From contig DATBYF010000059.1 of assembly GCA_036513895.1 (NCBI GenBank), forward strand, positions 46,464-110,463: a stretch of DNA of 64,000 nt. The letters run 5' to 3'. Shown here piece after piece: positions 33,591 through 41,878 of this stretch. Each line of letters opens with the position of its first letter. The first letter of the stretch is position 1. The notes below the pieces were generated by a model. The model saw only the letters and a program-made list of their open reading frames with translations. It was not told the origin of the DNA and made no database searches. Position numbers and translations under genes: made by a program. This DNA comes from Palsa-147 sp036513895. Lineage in GTDB: Bacteria > Acidobacteriota > Terriglobia > Acidiferrales > UBA7541.

Positions 33591-34868
33591 TCAGCAGGCG
33601 AGATCGGCGGGCGTTAGGTTGAAATCATCAATCGGGCCGAGGACCGTAGCAGCGATGCGCCCGGGGCGGAAGAATTCCTGCGCGACGTGCTGAATGTCCT
33701 CGCGCGTGACGGATTCGAGCTGAGAAATCAGCTCATCCACCGAGAAGAATCGCCCGAAATAAAGAAAGTGCCGCGCGATGTGGGCCATGCGCGAGCCGGT
33801 GGACTCCATCGAGAGCAGCAGCGCGCCTTTCAAATGATCTTTGGCGCGGCGGACCTCTTCTTCTGTAACCAGCTGATCTTTCAGGTTACGGAACTCCGCG
33901 AGCACAGATTGAATCAGGTGCGCCGTTTTGTCAGCGGCCGTCGCGCTATAAACGGACAGCATTCCCGCATCCTGGTAAGGATTCATCTCGCTGAAGATGG
34001 AATAAGCAAGTCCCTGCTTTTCGCGGATGTTTTGGAACAGTCGCGAGGACATTCCGCCGCCAAGCAAACTGTTCAGCAACGAGGCCGCAAATCGCCGCTT
34101 GTCAGCCATCGGAAAGGCCGCCACGCCGAGGCAAAGATGGACTTGTTCGAGCTCGCGTTTCGCGCGCAAAGTGACGCGCGGCTCAGGAGACGGCGCGATT
34201 TCAGGATGTCCGTTCGCTGACGGCTTGCGACTGGCGAAACGCGAGCCGACAAGATCGAGAAGTTGCGCGTGCGTGAGATTGCCCGCTGCCGTGATCACGA
34301 TTTGGTTCGGCGCGTACCAGTGGCCGTACCAATCGCGCAACTTCGATCTATCGAACGCGCCCACCGTCTCGGCCGTGCCCAAAATCGGTTTCCCGAGCGC
34401 CTGCTTGTACCAGAAATTTTCGGAGAATAGCTCGTGGACCAGGTCTTCGGGATTGTCCAGTGCCATCTTGATCTCTTCCAGGATGACGGACTTCTCGCGC
34501 GTGATTTCTTCCTCGGCGAATTGCGGCGCGAGAACCAGATCGGCGAGGATGTCGAATGCGGCGGGCAAATGTTCGTCAATAATCCGCGTGTTGAAGCAAA
34601 CGTGCTCTTTGGAGGTGAAGGCGTCGAGCATTCCGCCGATGCGATCGGCCTCGCGCGCAATGTCTTCGGCCGTGCGCCGCTCGGTTCCCTTAAACACCAT
34701 GTGCTCGATGAAATGCGAGATGCCATTGAGATTGCTGGGCTCGCGCCTCGAACCATGTTGCAGCCATATGCCTACGGCGACGGACCGAACGTGAGGCATT
34801 TGTTCGGTGATTACGACAAGGCCATTTGACAGCGTAGTTTTTTCGACGTTACGCGGAGTCTCAGTCAT
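33591..34868 (-). CDS. M16-family zinc peptidase
   Basis: A 425-residue processing-peptidase-like metalloprotease. The inverted zinc motif HxxEH is HFIEHMVF with the third ligand E in the helix about 75 residues later (EEITREKSVILEEIKMALDN). The C-terminal half shows the R/Y substrate-binding signature GGGMSSRLFQNIREKQGLAYSIFS. The family cleaves peptides in the cytoplasm or, in exported forms, elsewhere; no signal peptide is seen here. ATG 34868 is preferred over GTG 34889; neither has a clear ribosome binding site. Length is that of a single-subunit bacterial M16B protein. Confidence 0.93.
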   Translation of the reverse strand: MTETPRNVEKTTLSNGLVVITEQMPHVRSVAVGIWLQHGSRREPSNLNGISHFIEHMVFKGTERRTAEDIAREADRIGGMLDAFTSKEHVCFNTRIIDEHLPAAFDILADLVLAPQFAEEEITREKSVILEEIKMALDNPEDLVHELFSENFWYKQALGKPILGTAETVGAFDRSKLRDWYGHWYAPNQIVITAAGNLTHAQLLDLVGSRFASRKPSANGHPEIAPSPEPRVTLRAKRELEQVHLCLGVAAFPMADKRRFAASLLNSLLGGGMSSRLFQNIREKQGLAYSIFSEMNPYQDAGMLSVYSATAADKTAHLIQSVLAEFRNLKDQLVTEEEVRRAKDHLKGALLLSMESTGSRMAHIARHFLYFGRFFSVDELISQLESVTREDIQHVAQEFFRPGRIAATVLGPIDDFNLTPADLAC

Positions 34869-34968
34869 TTTGTCTGTTGATTGTGGCACGAGCGCACCGG
34901 AAAGTCATATCGCAGCGCAAGAGCTCGTGGCGCCAATCATCTCTCTCGATCCAAATATTCCATCAGAG

Positions 34969-34990
34969 CCCGGAGGCTCCTGCCTCCGGG
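34969..34990 (-). terminator. GC-rich hairpin after the cysteine dioxygenase gene
   Basis: CCCGGAGGC-TCCT-GCCTCCGGG, a perfect 9-bp stem 30 bp past the cysteine dioxygenase-like stop. No T tract follows on the minus strand, so it may be an mRNA-stabilising or weak termination hairpin. Confidence 0.4.
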
Positions 34991-35019
34991 AATTGATTCA
35001 ATCTCAGCGACGTGGTGAA

Positions 35020-35637
35020 TTACAGAAGCTTTTCGTCAGGCGAGAGCTTGCCGTATTCGCTCGAATAATGCAGCGGAACATCCGAATACGCGCCCTTTTC
35101 GAGTGAATAAATTTCGCAGCTCGAATACGGCCGCGAATAGATGTGCAACGTAGCTGCACGGCCGCCGAATTCAGGCAGATTCAACACCTGATGCACCGGC
35201 TCTTCGGGCCGGACGACGCCCGGATGTTCGCCATCCATATCGTAAAAATCGGTCGGCACAAGCGAACATTTGCCATGCGGCGCATCGCGAGCTTCCACGC
35301 GGAAATTCTGCACGCGGAGCTTGCCGATCGGCACGGCCATCCAGCAGTTCTGGTCGCGGTGATTGTGAATGCGGCTCACGTGCCCTGATTCCCAGCAAAG
35401 AGCGATGACTTCGAAGAGTTCGCACTTGTAGATCAAATTGCGCGTGTAATGGCTCTTCGTGTAGAAGAGATACGGCGCGAGCGATTCCGGCAGAACCTGG
35501 TTCTCACGAATAAATTTCTCGACGCGCGGGAGCGTGAATTCCTCTTTGTGGATCGCGGTGAGTTTTTTCACCCAATCGTCAATATGAATCCGCTGAACGG
35601 CCGGCCGGTGTGCTCCGCGATCAGAACTTGTCGGCAT
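35020..35637 (-). CDS. Cysteine dioxygenase-family protein
   Basis: A 205-residue cupin enzyme that would oxidise cysteine, or a related thiol, to the sulfinate using iron and oxygen. The three iron-binding histidines are seen: H91 and H93 in SRIHNHRDQ and H149 in EPVHQVLN. C98, one residue of the mammalian Cys-Tyr cofactor pair, and Y167 are present in the expected places. Bacterial relatives include both cysteine dioxygenase and 3-mercaptopropionate dioxygenase; conservation of C98 favours cysteine. It is divergent from rlmN with 84 bp between them. Confidence 0.88.
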   Translation of the reverse strand: MPTSSDRGAHRPAVQRIHIDDWVKKLTAIHKEEFTLPRVEKFIRENQVLPESLAPYLFYTKSHYTRNLIYKCELFEVIALCWESGHVSRIHNHRDQNCWMAVPIGKLRVQNFRVEARDAPHGKCSLVPTDFYDMDGEHPGVVRPEEPVHQVLNLPEFGGRAATLHIYSRPYSSCEIYSLEKGAYSDVPLHYSSEYGKLSPDEKLL

Positions 35638-35721
35638 GGCCGCATTATAACTCCGCTGGCGGAAGACGGCGTCGAAAAATGCGCTAAAACGCCCGTGTTA
35701 TGATGGTTTCGAGCCTCGGCA

Positions 35722-36828
35722 ATGACCTCTTCCGAAAACACGAAAAAATCGAACCTTCTCGGGAAATCACTCGAGGAATTGCGCGCTCTGTCTGTCTCGC
35801 TCGGCGAACCGGCCTATCGCGGCGGGCAGCTCTATCACGCGTTTTATGCCGAAAGGCAATTTGACGTCGCGGCGATGGCAAATCTGCCGGCTGTGTTCCG
35901 ACAAAGATTGCAGGACACCACGCGAGTGGCGCTTCCGAGATTCCTGCGAAAGTATCCATCCGCAGACGGCACGATGCGATATGTCCTGGCAATTGACGCG
36001 CCGGATGAGGCATCAGCAAACGCCGAAACCACAATCGAGACTGTGTTCATGCCCGAGGAAAACCGACAAACCATCTGCGTTTCCACGCAGGCGGGCTGCG
36101 CAGTGGATTGCGGATTCTGCCTCACCGCGACGCTCGGACTGATCCGAAATATTTCCGCAGGAGAAATCCTGGGCCAGGTGCTGGTCGCGCTCGAAGACCA
36201 TTGCGCCGAACTCAAACCGCGAACCAATATCGTGCTGATGGGACAGGGCGAGCCACTGTTGAACTATGAGGCGGTGATGGCCGCGCTGCGGATTCTGATG
36301 GATCCGAGAGGCATGGCGATTTCGGCGAAGCACGTCACGCTCTCGACCAGCGGCATCATTCCGGGAATTGAGCGCCTGGCGCTCGAGCCGGCGCGGCCGA
36401 AGCTGGCAATTTCGCTGAACGCGTCGAACGACGGGCAGCGAAACACGATCATGCCCATCAATCGAAAATATCCAATCGACAAGCTGCTTGATGCCTGCCG
36501 GCGATATCCACTGCGAACGTGGGAGCACCTGACATTCGAATACGTGCTCCTCGGCGGCTTCAACGATTCGCCCGAAGATGCCCGGCGCGTGGCGCGATTG
36601 CTCGCCAACATCCGCGTGAAAGTGAATTTGATTCCATGGAATCCCGGCAATCTTCCGTACAAACCTCCAGACGAGAATCGCATTGAAGAATTTCGCGGCA
36701 TCCTCACGGAAAAAGATGTGCCCGCATTCGTGCGCTATTCGCGCGGACAAGACGTAATGGCAGCGTGCGGCCAATTAGCCTTGCTGGAGACAAATGGTGC
36801 ACAATCGCTAGCCCAGATTTCGCTCTAA
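35722..36828 (+). CDS. rlmN: Dual-specificity RNA methyltransferase RlmN
   Basis: A 368-residue radical-SAM enzyme that methylates C2 of A2503 in 23S rRNA and of A37 in some tRNAs. The 4Fe-4S motif CxxxCxxC is C126-AVD-C130-GF-C133. The methyl-carrying and resolving cysteines are C349 (DVMAACGQL) and C119 (QTICVST). LMGQGEPLLNYEAV and NLIPWNPG are family blocks. ATG 35722 sits 84 bp from the divergent cysteine dioxygenase start. A repeat-type terminator follows its stop. Confidence 0.96.
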   Translation: MTSSENTKKSNLLGKSLEELRALSVSLGEPAYRGGQLYHAFYAERQFDVAAMANLPAVFRQRLQDTTRVALPRFLRKYPSADGTMRYVLAIDAPDEASANAETTIETVFMPEENRQTICVSTQAGCAVDCGFCLTATLGLIRNISAGEILGQVLVALEDHCAELKPRTNIVLMGQGEPLLNYEAVMAALRILMDPRGMAISAKHVTLSTSGIIPGIERLALEPARPKLAISLNASNDGQRNTIMPINRKYPIDKLLDACRRYPLRTWEHLTFEYVLLGGFNDSPEDARRVARLLANIRVKVNLIPWNPGNLPYKPPDENRIEEFRGILTEKDVPAFVRYSRGQDVMAACGQLALLETNGAQSLAQISL

Positions 36829-36859
36829 GAAACTTTCTGTTGTTGGCAAGCGGTTCATC

Positions 36860-36888
36860 GTAGCGCCGGCATCTTGCCGGCGTTTTTG
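36860..36888 (+). terminator. Family C repeat as rlmN terminator
   Basis: CGCCGGCA-TCT-TGCCGGCG followed by TTTTT: a textbook intrinsic terminator 32 bp past the rlmN stop, in the same orientation as the gene. It belongs to the dispersed family C. Confidence 0.7.
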
Positions 36889-36903
36889 GTTTTACGCCGC
36901 CGC

Positions 36904-36940
36904 CATGAAAAATCGCCGGCAAGATGCCGGCGCTACGAAC
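36904..36940 (-). terminator. Inverted family C repeat as terminator of the 36933 gene
   Basis: CGCCGGCA-AGA-TGCCGGCG with AAAAA on its left, so the minus strand has the hairpin then ATTTTTCATGG. It overlaps the stop codon of the hypothetical membrane protein. With the preceding copy it forms a head-to-head pair between convergent genes. Confidence 0.65.
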
Positions 36941-37448
36941 GACCGCCTGCCGCCGTCGGGAATTGATCCCCCGTGGACGATTGCGGCGCGAACGCGCGGT
37001 CAATGCGATACAGAACGTAAGCCGTCGCAGCCCCAACCGGAATTGCCAGCCACCAACCTTCGTCGTAAGTGAAGCCGAGGCCGCCGGTAAGCGCGAATAC
37101 CAATCCTGTGGGGAACATTCTCGGATGCGCGACTGCCATCGCGTTCCGGTTCCATCCGCCAATAGCCGCAACCAGTACGGCCGCGATCATTGCGCCGGCG
37201 GCTACCCAAATCGATGGGTGCTTCGGGCCTAGAAGAGCCGCACTGCGACGTAAGAGGAATCCAAAAATCAAAGCAGGCGCAAAACCCAGCATCAATGAAA
37301 AGAAATAGAAATACATGAGACGAACGGCAGCGGAAAAGTCGGCGCCAGCCAATGCATTTCGGTCTTTGACGCAGATGGCCACGCTCATGAAGAGACAACC
37401 GCAAATCCAGGCGGCGAGATAATAGGCGAGGCTACCGCGGCGCGTCAT
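36933..37448 (-). CDS. Hypothetical four-helix membrane protein
   Basis: A 171-residue protein with four hydrophobic segments (about 8-26, 42-66, 80-100 and 112-148). No family is recognised and no catalytic residues stand out. The last codons and the stop lie inside the family C repeat, so the repeat has supplied or replaced the end of the gene; the final GGRS residues are probably repeat-derived. It lies between rlmN (convergent) and thyX on the same strand. Confidence 0.65.
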   Translation of the reverse strand: MTRRGSLAYYLAAWICGCLFMSVAICVKDRNALAGADFSAAVRLMYFYFFSLMLGFAPALIFGFLLRRSAALLGPKHPSIWVAAGAMIAAVLVAAIGGWNRNAMAVAHPRMFPTGLVFALTGGLGFTYDEGWWLAIPVGAATAYVLYRIDRAFAPQSSTGDQFPTAAGGRS

Positions 37449-37487
37449 GGCTTGATCATAGGCTGTTCATGTTCGGATTGCGGACGG

Positions 37488-39068
37488 TCAAATCCGGCGC
37501 TGGACGTTGGGGAAATCGACCCACACTTTCACGCCGCAAAAATGCGAGCCTTCGGTGCAAATCGGAGAAGAAATTCCCGCACGCAAAACACACGGCGGAC
37601 CAATATATCGCGCGAGTTCCGGAAAAACTTCGCGAACCTCGGCCACTTCTTCCATCGAAGCCTGATAAATCTCTTCCTGCGCGTTGAAGCAAGTGCGCAT
37701 CGTCCATTTATGAAGTAGGTGCAGGAGCGAACCTGACTCGACGAGGCGAATCGCCTTGGCATTCGGCAGCAGATACAGCGCGAATTCGCGCGGCACGCCG
37801 CGATCGAGCAACTCGTTCTTCGCCGTCCACGCCGTCACCATGGCTTCCTCGTACACTTCACGGGCACGCGAATTCCCCGCAATCAACATCGGCATGATGA
37901 AATCCGGCGCCCGCGTATCCGCAAGCGTCAAGAGCGGCCGCGAGCCCGGCACCATTCGATGCCGCTGATTCTGGCTATCGCCCGTATGGCTGATTTTCTT
38001 CGCAAACGTGAAATTGGCATGCTGGAGCGCCCGCATGATCGGCGCGTGAACGCCGATATTCAGCGTCTCGCGCCGGTATGGATTTCGAGCGGGATTGAGC
38101 AGCCGGTCGATCGCCTCGGCATCGGGGCACTCAGCGACGGTCAATCCGGCAACGGCGCGATACGCTTCGGCCATTACCGGCGTGGCCCGCGGCGTGTAGT
38201 CCACCAGCTTCGAGGTCCGCCCGCCAAGCCGCGCATCGAATTCGCGCGCGAAGGCCTGGCCATCTGCCAGCGGAGGTTTCCATTCCGGCGGATCTTCCAT
38301 GGGCTCGTTGTTGAACCGGTCGAAAAATTCAGGATCAATTTCTCGAACCGCGCTCACCATCGCGCCAATCACCTGGCGAGCCTCGGTCGGCGTATCCGAA
38401 GCCGCCTGCATGCGCCACAAACGATGGAGCACGATCCCGGAAACGGTGTGCACCATCGTCGTGAATGCCGCCACCGGAAGAACGTAACGCGCCACTTCAA
38501 TCGCGCGCTTCTCCGACTGCTGCGCGACTTTTTTCACGCGCTTCGGATGCGACATATCGCTCACGTGCCATATGTCGCCGAGAATCTCCCGCGCATCCGG
38601 CTCGAGCAACGCGGAAAGTTCGCGATAATAATCCCAGGCGCGCGCGATAGCGCGTTCATAAATGGCGCGCTCGTCCGGGCCGAAGTGCGGGCGTTCGGGC
38701 GGAACGTACGCCTGCGCGCGATCGAGACGAACATAACGCTGGCTCTGCTGCTCGGAATTGTAGAAAGGATGCGCGTGCAGAAACGACCAAACAAACTGCC
38801 GGCTGATATTTTCGAGCCCGAATTCGAAATGCGCGTGCTGGTAAACGGTGTGATGCCCGCCGTAAAAAGTCGCCGCGCCGATATTCACGCGCTGCTTTTC
38901 GGTGATCTCTTCGGCGCCAATCAACCGCGTCGAGTAACAAGTCCTCGCGGCGGCAATCGCGGAATCGAGAGGGTGAGTGGACGCGTTGCGCAGCGTGACG
39001 CGCGGCTCGGCCGTTTCGACGAGCGACTCAGTAAATGCGCTGGAAGGTATGGGTGCAGGTGTCGCCAT
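37488..39068 (-). CDS. Double-length FAD-dependent thymidylate synthase (ThyX-type)
   Basis: A 526-residue protein, twice the usual ThyX length, made of two ThyX-like halves. Canonical ThyX has the motif RHRxxSxNxxSxRY. Half 1 (about 20-270) reads HAHPFYNSEQQSQRY (98-112): the SxRY end is kept but RHR has become HAH. Half 2 (about 290-526) has RHR at 369-371 but reads RHRMVPGSRP with no SxRY; it keeps the C-terminal RTCFNAQEEI signature. So each half holds part of the motif, as though one active site is built across a fused dimer. No ordinary thyA or thyX is seen in the window. ATG 39068 was chosen. Whether it makes dTMP needs testing. Confidence 0.82.
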   Translation of the reverse strand: MATPAPIPSSAFTESLVETAEPRVTLRNASTHPLDSAIAAARTCYSTRLIGAEEITEKQRVNIGAATFYGGHHTVYQHAHFEFGLENISRQFVWSFLHAHPFYNSEQQSQRYVRLDRAQAYVPPERPHFGPDERAIYERAIARAWDYYRELSALLEPDAREILGDIWHVSDMSHPKRVKKVAQQSEKRAIEVARYVLPVAAFTTMVHTVSGIVLHRLWRMQAASDTPTEARQVIGAMVSAVREIDPEFFDRFNNEPMEDPPEWKPPLADGQAFAREFDARLGGRTSKLVDYTPRATPVMAEAYRAVAGLTVAECPDAEAIDRLLNPARNPYRRETLNIGVHAPIMRALQHANFTFAKKISHTGDSQNQRHRMVPGSRPLLTLADTRAPDFIMPMLIAGNSRAREVYEEAMVTAWTAKNELLDRGVPREFALYLLPNAKAIRLVESGSLLHLLHKWTMRTCFNAQEEIYQASMEEVAEVREVFPELARYIGPPCVLRAGISSPICTEGSHFCGVKVWVDFPNVQRRI

Positions 39069-39271
39069 TGATGCCCGGCATTTTACACTGCCGTGCAACT
39101 CTGGTCAGCATCATGTGGAAATTTGTGCGTGATACTAATTCAGCCGTCCCCGCAGTGTTTCGTTCGGCATCATTCTCAAATGCAGTATGAGATGTAGCGC
39201 GGTGACCGATTGTGGCGCTAGACACACTTCGACGCCGTTCTGCTCGCAGCGAGGAACTGAAACCGGCGATC

Positions 39272-39487
39272 TTACTTCTTCATCGCCTTTTCGTATTTCT
39301 TATTGAACCGTTCGACGCGTCCCGCCGTATCAATGAGCTTCTGTTTGCCGGTGAAGAACGGATGGCAATTCGAGCAGATTTCCACACGAATCAGATCGCC
39401 CTTGAATGTCGAGCGAGTCTTGAACGTGTGAGCGCAGGCGCAATGCACGGTGACTTCGTGATAATCGGGATGAATTCCGGCTTTCAT
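39272..39487 (-). CDS. rpmE: 50S ribosomal protein L31 (zinc-binding form)
   Basis: A 71-residue protein with the four zinc-binding cysteines of the C+ form: CAC near residue 16-18 and CSNC near 38-41 (ICSNCHPF). The start MKAGIHPDYHEVTVHC and the end FNKKYEKAMKK are typical. It lies alone, 170 bp upstream of the thyX-like start on the same strand. A zinc-free L31 is not present in the window. Confidence 0.96.
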   Translation of the reverse strand: MKAGIHPDYHEVTVHCACAHTFKTRSTFKGDLIRVEICSNCHPFFTGKQKLIDTAGRVERFNKKYEKAMKK

Positions 39488-39682
39488 GAGGACAACTCCA
39501 ATCCGTCCAGGCCGGTCTGCGCGGCGATTTCACGAACGCTGCAACTACAGCCGCGTCGCTAGGCCCAAGGACGAATCAGCATTATACGCGGAATTGTCAA
39601 ATACGCGAAATCGGACCAAGCGCCAACGAGCGCACCAAGTGCCACAAGTCTGCCCTCCTCTGTAAGGTGCCAGCGGGGGAGA

Positions 39683-41857
39683 CTAACGGCTGACCTTCGC
39701 CCCTGCAGCAGCTCCGGCAAGTCTCCTGCCGGGCACCACTGCAGGAATTCCGATGGCCACCGCCGATGCTCCATATAAAGCAATTGCGAGGAACCCCAGA
39801 ATCGGCGTCCCGCCAATCATGACAAGATTCTCCAGCGCTCCGCCTACGACCGCGCCAAGAAGATTGACGCCGAGCGCATGAGCCGGCTGCGAAACATCCT
39901 TAAAGCTGCGCGAAAACACTAATCCCGAGAAAAACACCGGCAGCCCGACCATTACGGCAGCCGCCAAGATTTTCTCGGCGCCGGAAAGTCCACTCAGAAT
40001 GGTATACGGCAGAATCATCCCGGCCGCGAGAAGGCAAAAAAGAACGATGTAAGCAAACTTGCGCGAGATCGCCTGAAACGATATGAGCGCGTTAGCAAGC
40101 AGCCCCATCAAGAGAAACGCGGCGATGACCACCGCATTCACCACCCATGTGGATCCAAACAAGAGAGAGAGTTCGGTGACTCCCTTGGTTTCGAGCAGCA
40201 TGAAGCCCGCGCCCAAAAAGAACATATGCAGGTCCTGCGGCGCCGTAAGTCCGCGAAGCGAAACATTCCGGCGCAGCAAGCCGATGGCAATGTAAAGGAA
40301 CAATAAAAGCACGCTGTAGATTGAGAACGGTATGGTTCGAGACTTGAGATATAGGAATGGCCAGTGATCAGTCGAGAGCAATGCTCCGCTGTGATTCGCT
40401 TCGAACTCATCGCTGATTTCCGGAAAATCAGCACTGGCGGCCAGGTTGTTTCGGTTTCCTTCGATGTAGACCACACCGGTTTGGTCGTAGCCAGTGAAAT
40501 AAGCGAGTGGCGGCTGTTCGAATGCTCTTGCCAGCGTCGCGTAGATGCGGTCTCCGAGAAACGACTTTCCCGCGCTGTATGCCAGCACCAACGTGCCACC
40601 GGTCGCCAGCAGATTTCGCGCCTCGCGAAAACTTTCGAGCGTGTAAACGTAATTGTCCAGCCGAACCGAAGACATGCTTGTTAACAACGTATGAGAGTCG
40701 AGATACCCGAACACGATGAGGTTGTATCTCTGATTCGTCTTCTTGAAGAATGCTCGGGCATCATCGGTGAACACGGTGACACGCGCTGAATCGTAGGGAT
40801 GTTCAGGGTGATACTTCCTGCCTAGCTTCAAGATGACAGGATCAATTTCCACCGCGTCCACATGCGTTGCCCCATGCCGAAGCGCAGCGGCAACGTCATT
40901 GCCAGTCCCTGCTCCCACCACCAATACCCGGCCGGGATTCGGCATCAGCTTGTAGGGAAGCTCATAAGTTGCAAATGCCGAATGATTCGGCTCGAAATCC
41001 GGGAAACGCGAAACGAAATCATTCGATAAATCGAGCATCTTCTGGTGGTAGTCATGGTTGACGTCAACGAGGTATGCCGCGGGGCGTTGCCATCCCTGGG
41101 GAGGTGGAACTTCGGCCACGGAAATTCGGTAATACGGCGACCAATACGCGCCGGGCTGCGCTATCGCGATACAGCCGACGATCAACACGAATGCGACAAG
41201 CGCGACTCGATCCCGGATGAAAAAAGGCAGCGCTGCGAGAAATCCAATCAGCACCCAAATTGCCGGCGGCAGCCCCAGAAATGAAATTAAAGTGAATACG
41301 AGAATGCCGGCCAAGCTGCCCGCGAGATTGATTCCATACCCGCGAAGAGGTGTCTCATCCGAGAGCAACTGCCCGACGATTCCGCCAAGGACCTCGAAGA
41401 ATGCCACGACGAGATACATCATGCCGGGAACAACCACCAGGTACTCGACGATGGTAAGAAACTGCACCACGCCGGACCAGGATCCCGAAGACACGTGCAC
41501 CGCGTCTCCCGCAAGAACATAGTCGCTCATCGGAGGCGTGACGTGCGTCAACCTGAGCGGAGACGCAAAAGCGATCAGAAGAAATATGGCCGCGGCGATT
41601 AGCGGGAAAAATCGCCTTAATTTTTCGGGCGGCTTTCCGATCAGCATGCCCAGTCCGATGCCGAAGAAACTCGCGATCAGCGGGAGATTCTTGAGGTAGG
41701 CGAATGTGCGTATTTCCGAGGACAGATAACGGATGATGACAAGTTCAAAATATAAGGCTAGAAAACTGGCCAGGAAGAGCAATGCCCCGGCCTTTCGGAT
41801 TTCGGCATCGTCTCTTCGCAAATCAACACGTATCCCAGCCAAGGAGTCACTCTCCAA
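39683..41857 (-). CDS. Membrane-embedded spermidine-synthase-like protein
   Basis: A 724-residue protein. An N-terminal block of about six to seven membrane helices (25-250) leads to a methyltransferase-fold domain with VLVVGAGTGNDVAAALRHG, VDAVEIDPVILKLG and TVFTDDARAFFKK, the pattern of spermidine/spermine synthases. A C-terminal block of another seven or so helices follows (515-710). The family occurs in many bacteria, and its substrate is unknown. The catalytic Asp of soluble spermidine synthases (in a D-x-x-D-P stretch) is not present where expected; here the segment is LIVFGYLDSHTLLTS. A polyamine role is thus uncertain. Confidence 0.85.
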   Translation of the reverse strand: MESDSLAGIRVDLRRDDAEIRKAGALLFLASFLALYFELVIIRYLSSEIRTFAYLKNLPLIASFFGIGLGMLIGKPPEKLRRFFPLIAAAIFLLIAFASPLRLTHVTPPMSDYVLAGDAVHVSSGSWSGVVQFLTIVEYLVVVPGMMYLVVAFFEVLGGIVGQLLSDETPLRGYGINLAGSLAGILVFTLISFLGLPPAIWVLIGFLAALPFFIRDRVALVAFVLIVGCIAIAQPGAYWSPYYRISVAEVPPPQGWQRPAAYLVDVNHDYHQKMLDLSNDFVSRFPDFEPNHSAFATYELPYKLMPNPGRVLVVGAGTGNDVAAALRHGATHVDAVEIDPVILKLGRKYHPEHPYDSARVTVFTDDARAFFKKTNQRYNLIVFGYLDSHTLLTSMSSVRLDNYVYTLESFREARNLLATGGTLVLAYSAGKSFLGDRIYATLARAFEQPPLAYFTGYDQTGVVYIEGNRNNLAASADFPEISDEFEANHSGALLSTDHWPFLYLKSRTIPFSIYSVLLLFLYIAIGLLRRNVSLRGLTAPQDLHMFFLGAGFMLLETKGVTELSLLFGSTWVVNAVVIAAFLLMGLLANALISFQAISRKFAYIVLFCLLAAGMILPYTILSGLSGAEKILAAAVMVGLPVFFSGLVFSRSFKDVSQPAHALGVNLLGAVVGGALENLVMIGGTPILGFLAIALYGASAVAIGIPAVVPGRRLAGAAAGAKVSR

Positions 41858-41878
41858 TCCGATTGCCGAACATGAGCA

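Noticed and set aside
37959..39071. Plus-strand open frame of 370 codons antisense to the ThyX-type gene
   Set aside because: Arginine/histidine-rich shadow of the real gene; no family likeness.
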